From Candidatus Sulfurimonas marisnigri (lineage in GTDB: Bacteria; Campylobacterota; Campylobacteria; Campylobacterales; Sulfurimonadaceae): a stretch of DNA of 64,000 nucleotides. The notes beneath the pieces were generated by a model. The model was not told where the DNA came from. It ran no database searches and saw nothing but the letters and a program-made list of their open reading frames with translations. The stretch lies in contig NZ_CP054493.1 in NCBI RefSeq assembly GCF_015265475.1, forward strand, positions 682,001 to 746,000, given 5' to 3'. This document shows, one piece after another, positions 9,654-18,904 of the stretch (within the stretch, counting starts at the first letter, position 1; each line of letters starts with the position of its first letter). Both the position numbers and the translations under genes were made by a program.

Positions 9654-10028
9654 ATGTATGTAATAAACGACAAAGAGTTTAAGTGCTCGGTTGGAGTTAC
9701 TTTAGACATTTTCAATGACAAATGGAAGCTAAGCATCATTTGGCATCTACTAGACAATGATAAAAGATTTAAAGAGTTGAGTGAAGAGATATCTGAAATA
9801 ACTCAAAAAACTTTAACGGTAAAACTAAAAGAGCTAGAGAGTAAAAACATCATTCATAGAGAAGTCTTTCCAGAAGTGCCACTAAAGGTTGTCTACTCAC
9901 TTACTCCCATAGGTCAAAAACTAAGATCCGTTTTAGAGAGTATGTTCAACTGGGGCATAGAGTATGTTAAAGAGCACGGAACAATTACTTCTGAAAACAC
10001 TTGTGAAGTAAACCTTTCTAAGAACTAA
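9654..10028 (+). CDS. HxlR/MarR-like winged-helix regulator
   Basis: A 124-residue protein. The start is placed at ATG 9654, preceded by AGAAGGA; the open frame extends upstream to 9600 without a better start. The single HxlR domain has the family hallmarks: an early Cys (FKCSVGVTLDIFNDKWKLSIIWHL), then KRFKELSEEI, ITQKTLTVKLKELE and a wing ending REVFPEVPLKVVYSLTPIG. HxlR proteins are DNA-binding regulators, and several sense electrophiles or diamide through the N-terminal Cys. It is divergent from the alcohol dehydrogenase/mdaB operon, so it probably controls that operon from the 126-bp gap. Confidence 0.85.
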   Translation: MYVINDKEFKCSVGVTLDIFNDKWKLSIIWHLLDNDKRFKELSEEISEITQKTLTVKLKELESKNIIHREVFPEVPLKVVYSLTPIGQKLRSVLESMFNWGIEYVKEHGTITSENTCEVNLSKN

Positions 10029-10041
10029 TAAAAAATTAGTA
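10024..10041 (+). terminator. Weak hairpin after the HxlR gene
   Basis: ACTAAT and ATTAGT form a 6-bp stem around AAAAA at the stop codon of the regulator, followed by T-rich sequence. A weak intrinsic terminator is plausible. Confidence 0.3.
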
Positions 10042-10082
10042 TTTATATTTGTAGCAATTTTTATAGATTACGTCATGGAGTA

Positions 10083-10123
10083 AAAAGATTTTACTAATGA
10101 AAGGTGTACCGAAACGACACTGA
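10083..10123 (+). repeat. 41-bp direct repeat, copy 2
   Basis: Partner of 7325-7365 (37/41 matches by eye). It lies in the gap between the convergent regulator gene and ispE, ending 2 bp before the ispE stop. Confidence 0.6.
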
Positions 10124-10125
10124 CT

Positions 10126-11022
10126 CTAATATTTAAAAAAAGTAGAACCAGAGAAAAACCAACCCTCAATGGCTTCTTTTCTTAAGTCTGGATAAGCAAG
10201 TAGAGAAGAAGAATAAAGGTCATTAAGGATGATAGGGTCTGAGATGAGGTCTAAAATGCTTTTTGAGTCTAGTTTGTCCCAACCAAAAAATGAAGACAAA
10301 GAAACATTAGCTAATAAATGTTTTTTAAATGTTTTGTAAAGGAGACTCTTGTCACATTCTATGTCCAGTGCATAGAGTTCAAAATGGAGTGGTTCCTCTT
10401 CAAAAGGCTCAACAATTTCTCCAAAACCCGAAACATTTGCAGAGGGATAATTATAGATAAAAAAAGGTAAGTCAGGACTTATAGTACTCGCTATCTTTGC
10501 TAGTTCATCAGTACTTAGTATGAGGTTGCACACCCCCTTAACCAAGCGCATAAAGGCTGCCGCATCAGAAGAACTTCCTCCTAGACCTGATTGAGAAGGA
10601 ATACGTTTAGTCACTACAACCTTATGTTCATAAAAGAAATCTAAAATGTCTGAGTCGGCAGAAAAGTCATTGAGTGCCGCAAATGCTTTGTAAATTGTAT
10701 TTGACTCTAAAGGGATCTCATCACACCCTTCAATTGTAAAGGTTTCACATTTGCAAGGCACAAAGCTTATAGTATCATACAACTTTTCTACACGCATAAC
10801 ACGAGAAAGTAGGGTATGATATCCATCTTTATACCCAGTAATTTTTAGAAATATATTTATTTTTGCGTGAGCTTTGATACTGTAGCCTGAATCACTAGTC
10901 TCTATATAGGGTTTTCCCCTATTTGTATTCTTCGACTTGTTGTTATTTTGTTTATCCGTCGAGGTAGGAAGAGTATCAATATCCCAATATCCACCCTCAT
11001 CTCCACCAGCAAAACCACCCAT
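10126..11022 (-). CDS. ispE: 4-diphosphocytidyl-2-C-methyl-D-erythritol kinase (IspE) with an unusual N-terminal extension
   Basis: GHMP-kinase family enzyme of the MEP isoprenoid pathway; it phosphorylates CDP-methylerythritol with ATP in the cytosol. Family motifs are AHAKINIFLKITG near residue 52, YHTLLS, and the ATP-binding loop SQSGLGGSSSDAAAFM at about residues 145-160. The kinase portion (about 250 aa) is of normal length. Before it stand some 46 extra residues, Gly/Asp- then Asn/Lys-rich (MGGFAGGDEGGYW...), with no alternative ATG close to the usual start. Either the extension is translated, a non-ATG start is used, or an upstream gene has become fused. The gene stands alone, convergent with the regulator gene. 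Confidence 0.88.
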   Translation of the reverse strand: MGGFAGGDEGGYWDIDTLPTSTDKQNNNKSKNTNRGKPYIETSDSGYSIKAHAKINIFLKITGYKDGYHTLLSRVMRVEKLYDTISFVPCKCETFTIEGCDEIPLESNTIYKAFAALNDFSADSDILDFFYEHKVVVTKRIPSQSGLGGSSSDAAAFMRLVKGVCNLILSTDELAKIASTISPDLPFFIYNYPSANVSGFGEIVEPFEEEPLHFELYALDIECDKSLLYKTFKKHLLANVSLSSFFGWDKLDSKSILDLISDPIILNDLYSSSLLAYPDLRKEAIEGWFFSGSTFFKY

Positions 11023-11191
11023 TACTAAAACCTTCTACTAGAAATTATATGAGTATTATACTAAAAGATGGAGGTTAGGGTAAATATATATCCTAACGCA
11101 ATAAAAAGAAAATGCTTAATGAAAAACATGTAAGGCTGAGATAGCTTTCAAAAAAGCTATATATCTTCTAAAATCTAATTTCATTACAATA

Positions 11192-11470
11192 TTAAATTAC
11201 ATAAACTCTTATAGTATCAGTTTCAAGTTGTCCATTCAAAATTCTTGTTATTGATCTCAGAGTTCCTCCAGAACTTTCACATGAACCACAAGCTCCCACA
11301 TACGAAATATAAACATCAGTTAATCCATTCGTTTCTTTAAGATCAATGAAATCTAAATCTCCATTATCTGCTTGTAGAAATTCTCTAATTTTTTCATCTA
11401 TGACTACATCAATAGCATTTATTTTTTGGACAACACTCATACTTTCAAATCCTATTTCACTTTTCTCCAT
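11192..11470 (-). CDS. NifU-like Fe-S scaffold domain protein
   Basis: A 92-residue protein made almost entirely of the NifU C-terminal domain: an N-terminal helix region (VQKINAIDVVIDEKIREFL), GDLDFIDLKE, VYISYVGACGSCESSGGTL with the CxxC pair that binds the cluster, and a final helix-strand. Such stand-alone Nfu proteins assemble or carry [4Fe-4S] clusters to apo-proteins. A GGATATT-type site precedes the ATG. It is monocistronic. The gene is bordered on its upstream side by the decayed IS30-type element. Confidence 0.85.
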   Translation of the reverse strand: MEKSEIGFESMSVVQKINAIDVVIDEKIREFLQADNGDLDFIDLKETNGLTDVYISYVGACGSCESSGGTLRSITRILNGQLETDTIRVYVI

Positions 11471-11707
11471 AATAATATCCTTGTTTTTTTAAATTTAATT
11501 ATCTCTAAATTTTTTATTAACTAATTATACACAATAAATATTCTATACCAACCATAGCAATATTTTACATTATTACTTTAAAACTTAATTCAAATACTGC
11601 AACAAATCTACGACTTACATTATCAAAGTATTGATAAATATGAATTTTGAGTATAAAGAATCAGGCTATATTGTCTCTTAAACAGGGGGTGTTCCAAAGA
11701 TATACTT

Positions 11708-12676
11708 CGCCAATTCAAGTTTAAAGTGCAACACTCTTAAAATTCAATAGGCGGGTAAATATAGAAGGTTAACTGCAAAAAGTGTAAGATTAATTATCCG
11801 ACCAAAGATAAGGAAATCTATGTCTTATAAGCAGTTAACCATGAAAGAACGATACCAGATAGAAGCTCTAATAAAAGAAGGGTTGAGTCAAAGAGCTATT
11901 GCAAATAATATTTGTGTGCATCACTCAACAGTATCAAGAGAGCTAAGAAGAAACTCACTTGATAACAATGAGTACAACGCCGTAAATGCCACAATAAGTG
12001 CAAGACTCAGGTATCAATATAAAACCAAGAATAGAAGACTTACAAAGAAGCATACAAGCTATATAAAAAAATGTATAAGAGAAGGCTGGAGTCCAGAACA
12101 GATAAGTGGACGAATGCTACTTGATAATATTAGACCAGTAAGTCATGAGACTATATACAAATATATTTATCACAATAAACGAAGTGGTGGCAACCTCTAC
12201 AAATATCTCAGGCATAAAAATAAGAAGTACACTAAAAGATTAGCTTCTTACCGTGTTTACTCTAATAAAAAAAGTAGAAGCTAAACAAGCTAGAGTTGTA
12301 ATGGATGCAATAATTCATTTACTCAAACCAGTCCAAGCTCATGCTCTCACTATTACGAGCGATAATGGAAAAGAATTTTCATACCATGAAGAGATAGCCA
12401 AAGCTCTTGATATGGAGTTCTACTTTGCTAATCCATATCAGTCATGGCAAAGAGGTTTGAATGAACACACTAATGGTCTTATTAGAGAATATTTTCCAAA
12501 AAAGACTGAGTTTAAAAATATCACAGATGAGCAAATTGTTGAAGTTCAGAATAGGTTAAATGCTAGACCAAGAAATGTACTAAATTACAAAACTCCAGCA
12601 GAAGTGTTTTTCGATACAATTACGAAATCTTATGCAGCAGTTTAACTAGGTGTTGCACTTACTGTTTGAATTGGCG
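11708..12676 (+). mobile_element. Decayed IS30-family insertion sequence
   Basis: Imperfect terminal inverted repeats are visible: CGCCAATTCAAG...GTGCAACAC at 11708 onward and the inverse GTGTTGCAC...GAATTGGCG ending at 12676. They enclose the remains of an IS30-type transposase. The element may extend some 15 bp further on both sides, where TTCCAAA on the left faces TTTGGAA on the right. It lies just outside the tRNA-Asn island boundary at 12776. Confidence 0.7.
11820..12645 (+). pseudogene. IS30-family transposase, internally deleted
   Basis: The 5' part (11820-12284) encodes the IS30 N-terminal HTH (YKQLTMKERYQIEALIKEGLSQ, then HHSTVSRELRRNS) and the second helical region (GWSPEQISGRM). 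The 3' part, in another frame from about 12253, encodes the end of the catalytic domain with ITSDNGKEF (second Asp) and a late Glu region (WQRGLNEHTNGLIREYFPK). The segment normally between them (about 50 residues including the first catalytic Asp, of the form GDWE.D) is missing, and the frame changes at the joint. So the transposase is inactive through internal deletion. Confidence 0.8.
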
Positions 12677-12775
12677 CAAGAACTTCTTTTTTTGGAAATA
12701 TATAGTGGTTACAAAAGGGCACAATAGCTAAATAAATCAGTTGAAAAGTTCGGTATTAAGGGGTTTGAAAGTGTA

Positions 12776-12792
12776 TGGCTCCGGATACTGGA
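12776..12792 (-). repeat. Distal attachment-site repeat (copy of tRNA-Asn 3' end)
   Basis: TGGCTCCGGATACTGGA is identical to the last 17 nt of the tRNA-Asn gene at 28239-28255 (reverse complement), including the CCA end. GGGTTTGAAA also lies just upstream of both copies, at 12761-12770 and 28225-28234, with one base difference in spacing. This is the classical footprint of integration into a tRNA 3' end. Confidence 0.85.
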
Positions 12793-12982
12793 GACAAAAC
12801 ATCCGCTCCTTCAAAAGTTTATTTAGTATTTAAAAATAAGTAATAATCTCTCACTAGTGGCATTTAACTTAAAAGTGTACTCTATATAGTTATGTAAAAT
12901 AATGTTTTACTTTGTAAAATATACCGCTAAATAGACGGAAATATTGTTTATAAAAATTAATTTGAATTTTGCATGCTATTGG

Positions 12983-14056
12983 TTATTGCCATTTATAAAA
13001 AACTTTTAATCTGTTACCATGAGAATATGGTAAATAGTCATCTCGTTGAAGCCTACCAACAGCAATACCAGGTGCAATGCCAAGACTCTCTGCGAATGTT
13101 TTTATTGGTTGCAATGCTCTTCCATCCCAGTTCTCAAGAAACTTCTGAAATTTTTTTTCTGGGATTAGAAATTCTTTGGCAAATTCATTAGCTTCGTTTT
13201 CTTTCTCATCATTCATCCCATTACCCTCAAGAAACACTTCTTTTTTACCATGTTTAATAATATGACCAGCTTCATGAAAAAAAGTAAACCATAATTGATC
13301 ATTACTTTTATATCGTAAACTTAATTGGATAACTGCCTTATCGCCAATCCATCTTGTACAACCTGATACACCAGTACCCTTAAGTTCGGGTAAAAAAACC
13401 ACCGCTACACCAACTTGAGAACAACTCTCTATGAGACGTGGAATAAACTGTTCAGGTTTTAACAATGTTAAACTTCTAATTTCTTTCAATGTTTTTTGAA
13501 ATTGCTTTTTATTAAATGAATGACACTCAATATTTTGTGCTTCAATTTCTCCTTGTTGTAGCCATGCAGAGATAGAAAATTCATTCACTTTCTTCGATTT
13601 TCGATATGCTACTTGATATTCACCCCAAATGTTTTCCCATTGATCAATAGATGCTATTCGATAAAACTTTAATACTTCTTTTAATTGCTTATACTTATCC
13701 TCGTATAGCCCAATCCAGTTTTTCTCAATCATATCCTGTAAAGGAAAGTTATTCAGCCATTCAACCTGAGCAGAAAGACTCTTCTTCTCCTCAAGTCTTG
13801 CAAGATCTTCTTTGTATAGCAATTCTAAGTTGTTCCAAAAGTGTGCCGGCCGACCCAAAACTTTTTCAAACTTTATAGCTGTTTCTGTACTAATCGAAGC
13901 TTTTGCATTAATTATTGCATTGATTGTTTTTTTTGCAAGACCTGTTCTTTCAGATAATTCTACTTGTGACATGCTATAGTCATCAAGATAGTCATCTAAT
14001 ACATCCCCAGGAGTTACAATGTAATTTGGTTCATATGTACTATTTAAATTACTCAT
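12983..14056 (-). CDS. HigA-like antitoxin: XRE HTH fused to ImmA/IrrE-type metallopeptidase domain
   Basis: A 357-residue protein. Residues ~10-75 are an XRE/HigA helix-turn-helix domain (GDVLDDYLDDYSMSQVELSERTGLAKKTINAIINA, then EKVLGRPAHFWNNLE). The C-terminal half has FHEAGHIIKH, an HExxH zinc-peptidase signature of the ImmA/IrrE (DUF955) family, followed by ENEANEFAKEFLIP. In other systems such proteins neutralise or relieve a toxin or repressor, and the peptidase may cleave a partner protein. The gene overlaps the preceding toxin-like gene by 8 bp, so toxin comes first and antitoxin second, the HigBA order. Expected to repress its own promoter. Confidence 0.82.
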   Translation of the reverse strand: MSNLNSTYEPNYIVTPGDVLDDYLDDYSMSQVELSERTGLAKKTINAIINAKASISTETAIKFEKVLGRPAHFWNNLELLYKEDLARLEEKKSLSAQVEWLNNFPLQDMIEKNWIGLYEDKYKQLKEVLKFYRIASIDQWENIWGEYQVAYRKSKKVNEFSISAWLQQGEIEAQNIECHSFNKKQFQKTLKEIRSLTLLKPEQFIPRLIESCSQVGVAVVFLPELKGTGVSGCTRWIGDKAVIQLSLRYKSNDQLWFTFFHEAGHIIKHGKKEVFLEGNGMNDEKENEANEFAKEFLIPEKKFQKFLENWDGRALQPIKTFAESLGIAPGIAVGRLQRDDYLPYSHGNRLKVFYKWQ

Positions 14057-14399
14057 GTGTGTCCTCGATTCCTATTATTTTTATTTGTTTAACTACTTTC
14101 CAGTCTAAGCCACCTTCTTCCCTAATTGGAATTGGTTCTTGATCTACTTCAAATATCAACCTATATGGATGATCTAAATCAACGGAAAGTTTTTTTCCTG
14201 TTTCTTCTCCTTCTGTTAACTCGTGACACCTTGATGGTCCAGATTTTGGTGGCCAAAAATCGTGTAAACTATCTGCAGCTCTGAATTCAGTCATTCTAAT
14301 TTTAATTTTTTTGGCTCTTTTTTTACCCATTTCTTTTAAAAGTTTGCGTTCATCTTCAAAAATTTTTTGAAGTTTTGTTGAGGAAAATTCTATTACCAT
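14049..14399 (-). CDS. HigB/RelE-like toxin of a type II toxin-antitoxin pair
   Basis: A 116-residue basic protein with the RelE/HigB layout: an N-terminal helix-rich region (FEDERKLLKEMGKKRAKKIKIRM), then CHELTEGEETGKKLSVDLDHPYRLIFE with the family-typical pattern L..D...PYR.IF, and a C-terminal strand (VKQIKIIGIEDTHE). Homologues are ribosome-dependent mRNA interferases. The first gene of the pair lies directly upstream of the XRE/peptidase gene with an 8-bp overlap. It is next to the restriction system inside the island, where it would stabilise the element. Family assignment rests on pattern only. Confidence 0.72.
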   Translation of the reverse strand: MVIEFSSTKLQKIFEDERKLLKEMGKKRAKKIKIRMTEFRAADSLHDFWPPKSGPSRCHELTEGEETGKKLSVDLDHPYRLIFEVDQEPIPIREEGGLDWKVVKQIKIIGIEDTHE

Positions 14400-14489
14400 T
14401 GTAGCATACTTTTTATTTTCATTAACCTAATTGGTTCATTATTTTTAATTTTGATAACTTTTCTACATATAATATTATCATTGGCTTTT

Positions 14490-17400
14490 TTATTTTGATT
14501 CAATTAAAGCCTTTGGATTATTATCTACTTTATCAATTAAGGTAATAACACTAAATATATCTTCTTGCTCTTGTTCGCTTAAGCCTTCTAACTCATTTGA
14601 CAGCGGATGGATATCACTAAACAACACCTCTTTAACATTCTGTATAGAGTCATGAATATCCGCATGTGTTTTACCAAAGAGGACATTTTTTATTTTATTA
14701 ATAAGCTCTATCTGCTTTTGAGTATATTTCCCTGCTGAAATAAAATTATCAAATATCTTATTTGCCACCTCTTTTTTAGAGCTATTTAAAATCTCATAAA
14801 TCATTTGATTAAACTCTTCATTATTTGTAACTTTATCTTCTATGAGTTTATCTATATCAAAAATATGGTGCTTAATCTCATTGATATCATTATCGGTAAT
14901 TAGATCACTCTTTTCCAACTCTTTAATAAGATAAAGACTGTTGATATACTCATCAAGAATTTTTTGTACTTCTGTTTTTACCGTTGACTTATCAATATAG
15001 TCTTCACTTGATAGATTTCGAACATCTGTTATCTCATCAGAAAAGGTTGTTTTTACAGCTTCTGTCGCTTTTCCAAGGGAAAGGTTAGCCAAGTGTTCTA
15101 ATTCGCGTCTAACCGTCTCTAAGTCCTCGATACTACCCTTTAAATTATAGACATCACCGATCACTTTATCAAGAATATCTACCTTCTTTTTCACCTCGTT
15201 AACACTGCCCGCTTTTGACTTGATAATCTTACAGCGTTCTTTTATCTCTTTAACTAACTTGCTGTTATCTTTATCTTTTACAATAGCCTCTTGTGTATTC
15301 AATATAAGCATCTGAAATCGCTGCACTTCAAAGTCGGTACCATCTTCTACATACTCAGCAATTACTTTTAAATTATTATGTACTTCATCAGTAATTAGAG
15401 TTAGATCAGATTTTTGTAGCTCTTCGATTAAATGTCTATGCTTTTTAAGATAGTAAGCACTTGCATCTAAAGCATTCACTTGAGACTGAACAATATTAAA
15501 GAGTTCATCTTTAAATGTAGACTCTTCAACAGTTCGTAGTAGTGTTACTCGTTTTAAAAATAGCCGTTCTTTTAAAGAGGTCGTTTTTTGCGATGATTCG
15601 CCCTTGGCGTTGATATCAAAGTAAGAAAAATTCGCACAAAAATCGAAGATATTAAATTTCTCTTTGTTTCTGCCCTCGCCAAATATATCAGGGCAAAGCC
15701 TCGTACCACGACCAATCATCTGCCAGAACTTTATTTTTGATTTCACTGGTTTAAAAAACACTAGATTAAGTATCTCAGGCACATCGATACCCGTATCAAG
15801 CATATCCACACTGATGGCTATTTGAGGGTTATGATTAGGCTTTTTAAAATTATCGATTAAGCTTTCAACATGTGATATGTCACTATGTATAATTTCTGCT
15901 TCATCAGCACGGCTAGGATAAAGTAGATCAAAGACCTCTTTAATATACTCAGCATGCTTCTTATTCTTAGCAAAGATAATCGTCTTACCTATCTTATTAC
16001 CTTCATCGATCTTATATCCATGTTCATGCAGATATTGCAGAACCTTTTCATTGGTCTGCTTATTGAGTACCCGTTTGTTTATCTCATCAGAAGATATCTC
16101 TTCCTCATCTTCATCAAACTTATCCTCAAATTCCTCTTTCTCATCATCACTTAGATCAGCATACTTTATCCCACGCTTAACAATACCCAGATCAATCTCA
16201 TAAGGATTAAAATCCACTAAGTTATTGTCCTCTATTGCTCTCGCCAAATCATATGCATCTGTTGGGTCTTCAAAACCTGTTTGAAAAAACTCATACGTAT
16301 TCTTGTGTACTTCTTCGGCAGGTGTAGCCGTCAGCCCTAAGATAAACGAGTCAAAATACTCAAAAATCGCCTTGTATTTCTTATATATTGTTCTGTGAGC
16401 TTCATCCACTATTATCAGATCAAAATAAGCCGAGTTATAGACTCCCTTTTGAATGAGGTTGTGCACTGTTTCATAAGTACCAAAATGCATACGGTTATCG
16501 AGATCTTTCTCTTGTACGAGATTTACACAGGTCTCATTGAGATAGGTTGAGAAATTACTCTTCGCCTGTCGCACCAACTCTTTTCTATCTGCTAAAAACA
16601 GCACCTTCCTCACCCAGTCTGCTCGAATAAGTACATCACTAAGACTCGCACTTACACGTGTCTTACCTGTACCTGTAGCCATGACAAGCAATGTTCTCAT
16701 CTGATTGGCTTCAAAAGCTTTTAACACGCTACCAATAACACGTTTTTGATACCCTCTATCGGTAATCTTATCATCAATGACGATATCAGATGGCTTGTTC
16801 TTTTTAAATGCCTCTTTCTTCTGTAAAGCACGTACCAGCTCATCTTTGGGAAAGAAGCTATGGATCTCTCTAAATGGATAGATTCCATTCGTGTACTCTA
16901 TTACACGACCATTGGTTACAAAAGTCAGCACATCCTTACCAAACTGTTTCTCTAAGGCTTGGGTATATAGCTTTGCTTGATGCTTTCCAGCAGTCACACT
17001 TTTCGAGAACTTCTTTGCTTCTATGACTGCTAAAGGTGTCTCATCCTCTGCCCAGATCACATAATCGGCATAACCCGTAGAACCATCTTCTAGTGTAAGT
17101 TTGTACTCCACATCCAAACGATATTTAAAGTTAAAAGCATCATAACCAGCTTCTTCTAATTCCATATCAATAAGTCTGAGACGCGTCTCTTTCTCATTAA
17201 TATCTTTAACTTTTACTACACGTTCTTTTTTACGTTTTTGTTCCTCTTTAGGCTTAGCCTCAAACTGCTCTTTGAGTTTTGCTAATTCTGCTAGGAGTTT
17301 TTCATTGGCCTCTTCAAGTTTTTTCTGTTCTTCGGTCTGTTCAATAACCGTCTCTTTATCTTCCACTTCTTCACGAGTAAACTTTAGAACATCATATTCA

Positions 17401-17795
17401 CCTAGTACATCATAATCACTGTAAACTTCCACTACCCACCGTTGGAATTTATAAAGACACTGATTTGCATAAAGGCTATCTTTTGATGTGATAGGTTTGT
17501 TACTATGTACAACAGCATTACCTAGCTTTCTAATATAGTGCATCTCATCGATATACTCTGAAGGGACAACTTCCAAAAAACTTCGATCTTTGATCAGACC
17601 AAATAGATCTGTATCAACAATTAATTTCTCATCGAGATCCTCATCGATTTTATAGATGAACTTTACAGAGTTCTCCAAGGACTTACGAGCATAGATAGCA
17701 GATACTTCAGGATCATCCATGATATTTGATTCAGACTTGACCGACTCAGGGTGTAAGATGCTAAACTCATGCTGTAAAAAAGAGAAGTTACTCAT
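14490..17795 (-). CDS. hsdR: Type I restriction enzyme, HsdR (restriction/translocase) subunit
   Basis: 1101 residues. Order: an N-terminal helical DUF4145-like domain (~1-120), a coiled-coil-like charged linker (VEDKETVIEQTEEQKKLEEAN), a PD-(D/E)xK nuclease (DYVIWAEDETPLAVIEAKK, ~240-260), and a superfamily 2 motor with Walker A MATGTGKTR (~375), VDEAHRT (~470) and TATPAEE, then a helical C-terminus. It cuts unmethylated DNA after ATP-driven translocation. Third gene of hsdM-hsdS-hsdR, 2 bp after hsdS. All catalytic motifs look intact. The DUF4145-like N-terminus marks an HsdR subgroup widespread in defence islands. Confidence 0.95.
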   Translation of the reverse strand: MSNFSFLQHEFSILHPESVKSESNIMDDPEVSAIYARKSLENSVKFIYKIDEDLDEKLIVDTDLFGLIKDRSFLEVVPSEYIDEMHYIRKLGNAVVHSNKPITSKDSLYANQCLYKFQRWVVEVYSDYDVLGEYDVLKFTREEVEDKETVIEQTEEQKKLEEANEKLLAELAKLKEQFEAKPKEEQKRKKERVVKVKDINEKETRLRLIDMELEEAGYDAFNFKYRLDVEYKLTLEDGSTGYADYVIWAEDETPLAVIEAKKFSKSVTAGKHQAKLYTQALEKQFGKDVLTFVTNGRVIEYTNGIYPFREIHSFFPKDELVRALQKKEAFKKNKPSDIVIDDKITDRGYQKRVIGSVLKAFEANQMRTLLVMATGTGKTRVSASLSDVLIRADWVRKVLFLADRKELVRQAKSNFSTYLNETCVNLVQEKDLDNRMHFGTYETVHNLIQKGVYNSAYFDLIIVDEAHRTIYKKYKAIFEYFDSFILGLTATPAEEVHKNTYEFFQTGFEDPTDAYDLARAIEDNNLVDFNPYEIDLGIVKRGIKYADLSDDEKEEFEDKFDEDEEEISSDEINKRVLNKQTNEKVLQYLHEHGYKIDEGNKIGKTIIFAKNKKHAEYIKEVFDLLYPSRADEAEIIHSDISHVESLIDNFKKPNHNPQIAISVDMLDTGIDVPEILNLVFFKPVKSKIKFWQMIGRGTRLCPDIFGEGRNKEKFNIFDFCANFSYFDINAKGESSQKTTSLKERLFLKRVTLLRTVEESTFKDELFNIVQSQVNALDASAYYLKKHRHLIEELQKSDLTLITDEVHNNLKVIAEYVEDGTDFEVQRFQMLILNTQEAIVKDKDNSKLVKEIKERCKIIKSKAGSVNEVKKKVDILDKVIGDVYNLKGSIEDLETVRRELEHLANLSLGKATEAVKTTFSDEITDVRNLSSEDYIDKSTVKTEVQKILDEYINSLYLIKELEKSDLITDNDINEIKHHIFDIDKLIEDKVTNNEEFNQMIYEILNSSKKEVANKIFDNFISAGKYTQKQIELINKIKNVLFGKTHADIHDSIQNVKEVLFSDIHPLSNELEGLSEQEQEDIFSVITLIDKVDNNPKALIESK

Positions 17796-17797
17796 AA

Positions 17798-18904
17798 TTA
17801 TCCTTCGAAATTTTGCGCTAGTAATGCATCGAAATTTTCTTGGAGTTTGTCTAATTCGACTTTGTAATAAGATTTTTGCACTTCTAATTTTTCTATGATT
17901 GAGGCAAATTTCTTTTGTAAATTCAATGAAGGTATCATAATCTTCATTTTTTTAATTGCTCCAGTATACAGTCCCGCTTGCGCAGATGCATTACTACTTT
18001 TTTCTATTTGCCTACGCATAAATTCTGTTTTGAAAAAATATAATAAGTATTTAGAATTCATCTCAGTTTTTATCGGTTTAATCAAAGCTACACTTCGAGC
18101 CAAACTAAAATCTTTCATATCCGGCACTAATGTACATTTCCCTATTGTAGCACCTACACATACCAGCAATAAGTCATTATATTCTGCATTACAACGCTTA
18201 AATATTTTATTGTGTGACTCCTCAGATATAAATGATAACTCTGTCAAGTCAAGCTCACCAAGTTTAGAAATATTTCGAGCCATTAAATACATTCGCCCCG
18301 TTTCTGTTCTAGCAACAGTGCCATGTTCACCATCAGTAATTTTTTGAGATACATCATCTAATTTCTTAATAACTAAGTTGTTAGGATTCAGAATAGGATC
18401 ACCAAACATATCAATAAAAACCGATTGAGCCAGTTCATCAAGTTTATCCAAAGCCTCTTGACGCAAACCGATAAGCTCTTTTGCCTTATCTAAAGCTTTG
18501 ACTATCTCTTGTTGTTTCTCCATAGAAGGTTTTACAAAAGTTTTCTCTTTTAGTAATTTATAGTGTCTGCTATAACCTAGGTTTTCTATCTTTGTAGATA
18601 ACAGGTGATAATAAGCATATTTAGTATCAATTGAATCATCTACCGGTATTAATACTTTCGTTCCATCTGCACCAATAACGAAATCAAAATCCACATATTT
18701 AATTAGTCTAGTATGATCTCCGAAAATGATGACTGATTCATCATTTTTAAAAACTTTTTCATCATTATTTGAATACCCAGTTATAAATTTCTGACCTTGA
18801 TCCACAACGGGGTATTTACCCTCTTCGAGATAACCTGCTTTGGTTATTTGATATGGTTTGGAGCTAACATTTTTTAGAAATGCGTCAAACGGTAAAAGAC
18901 TCAA
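17798..18904 (-). CDS. hsdS: Type I restriction-modification specificity subunit HsdS
   Basis: 368 residues with the two-fold layout of HsdS. The first target-recognition domain is at about 1-130 and ends in FVKPSMEKQQEIVKALDKA, and is followed by the central conserved helix (AKELIGLRQEALDKLDELAQSVF). The second domain begins near KKLDDVSQKITDGEHGTV and ends in MIPSLNLQKKFASIIEKLE plus a C-terminal helix. It dictates the bipartite sequence methylated by HsdM and recognised by HsdR. It overlaps hsdM by 4 bp (ATGA-type coupling). The first domain is compact compared with the second but shows no break. The recognised sequence cannot be predicted by eye. Confidence 0.92.
   Translation of the reverse strand: MSLLPFDAFLKNVSSKPYQITKAGYLEEGKYPVVDQGQKFITGYSNNDEKVFKNDESVIIFGDHTRLIKYVDFDFVIGADGTKVLIPVDDSIDTKYAYYHLLSTKIENLGYSRHYKLLKEKTFVKPSMEKQQEIVKALDKAKELIGLRQEALDKLDELAQSVFIDMFGDPILNPNNLVIKKLDDVSQKITDGEHGTVARTETGRMYLMARNISKLGELDLTELSFISEESHNKIFKRCNAEYNDLLLVCVGATIGKCTLVPDMKDFSLARSVALIKPIKTEMNSKYLLYFFKTEFMRRQIEKSSNASAQAGLYTGAIKKMKIMIPSLNLQKKFASIIEKLEVQKSYYKVELDKLQENFDALLAQNFEG

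Noticed and set aside
17798-18904. HsdS as truncated
   Set aside because: Both recognition domains and both conserved helices are present; the short first domain is within normal variation.
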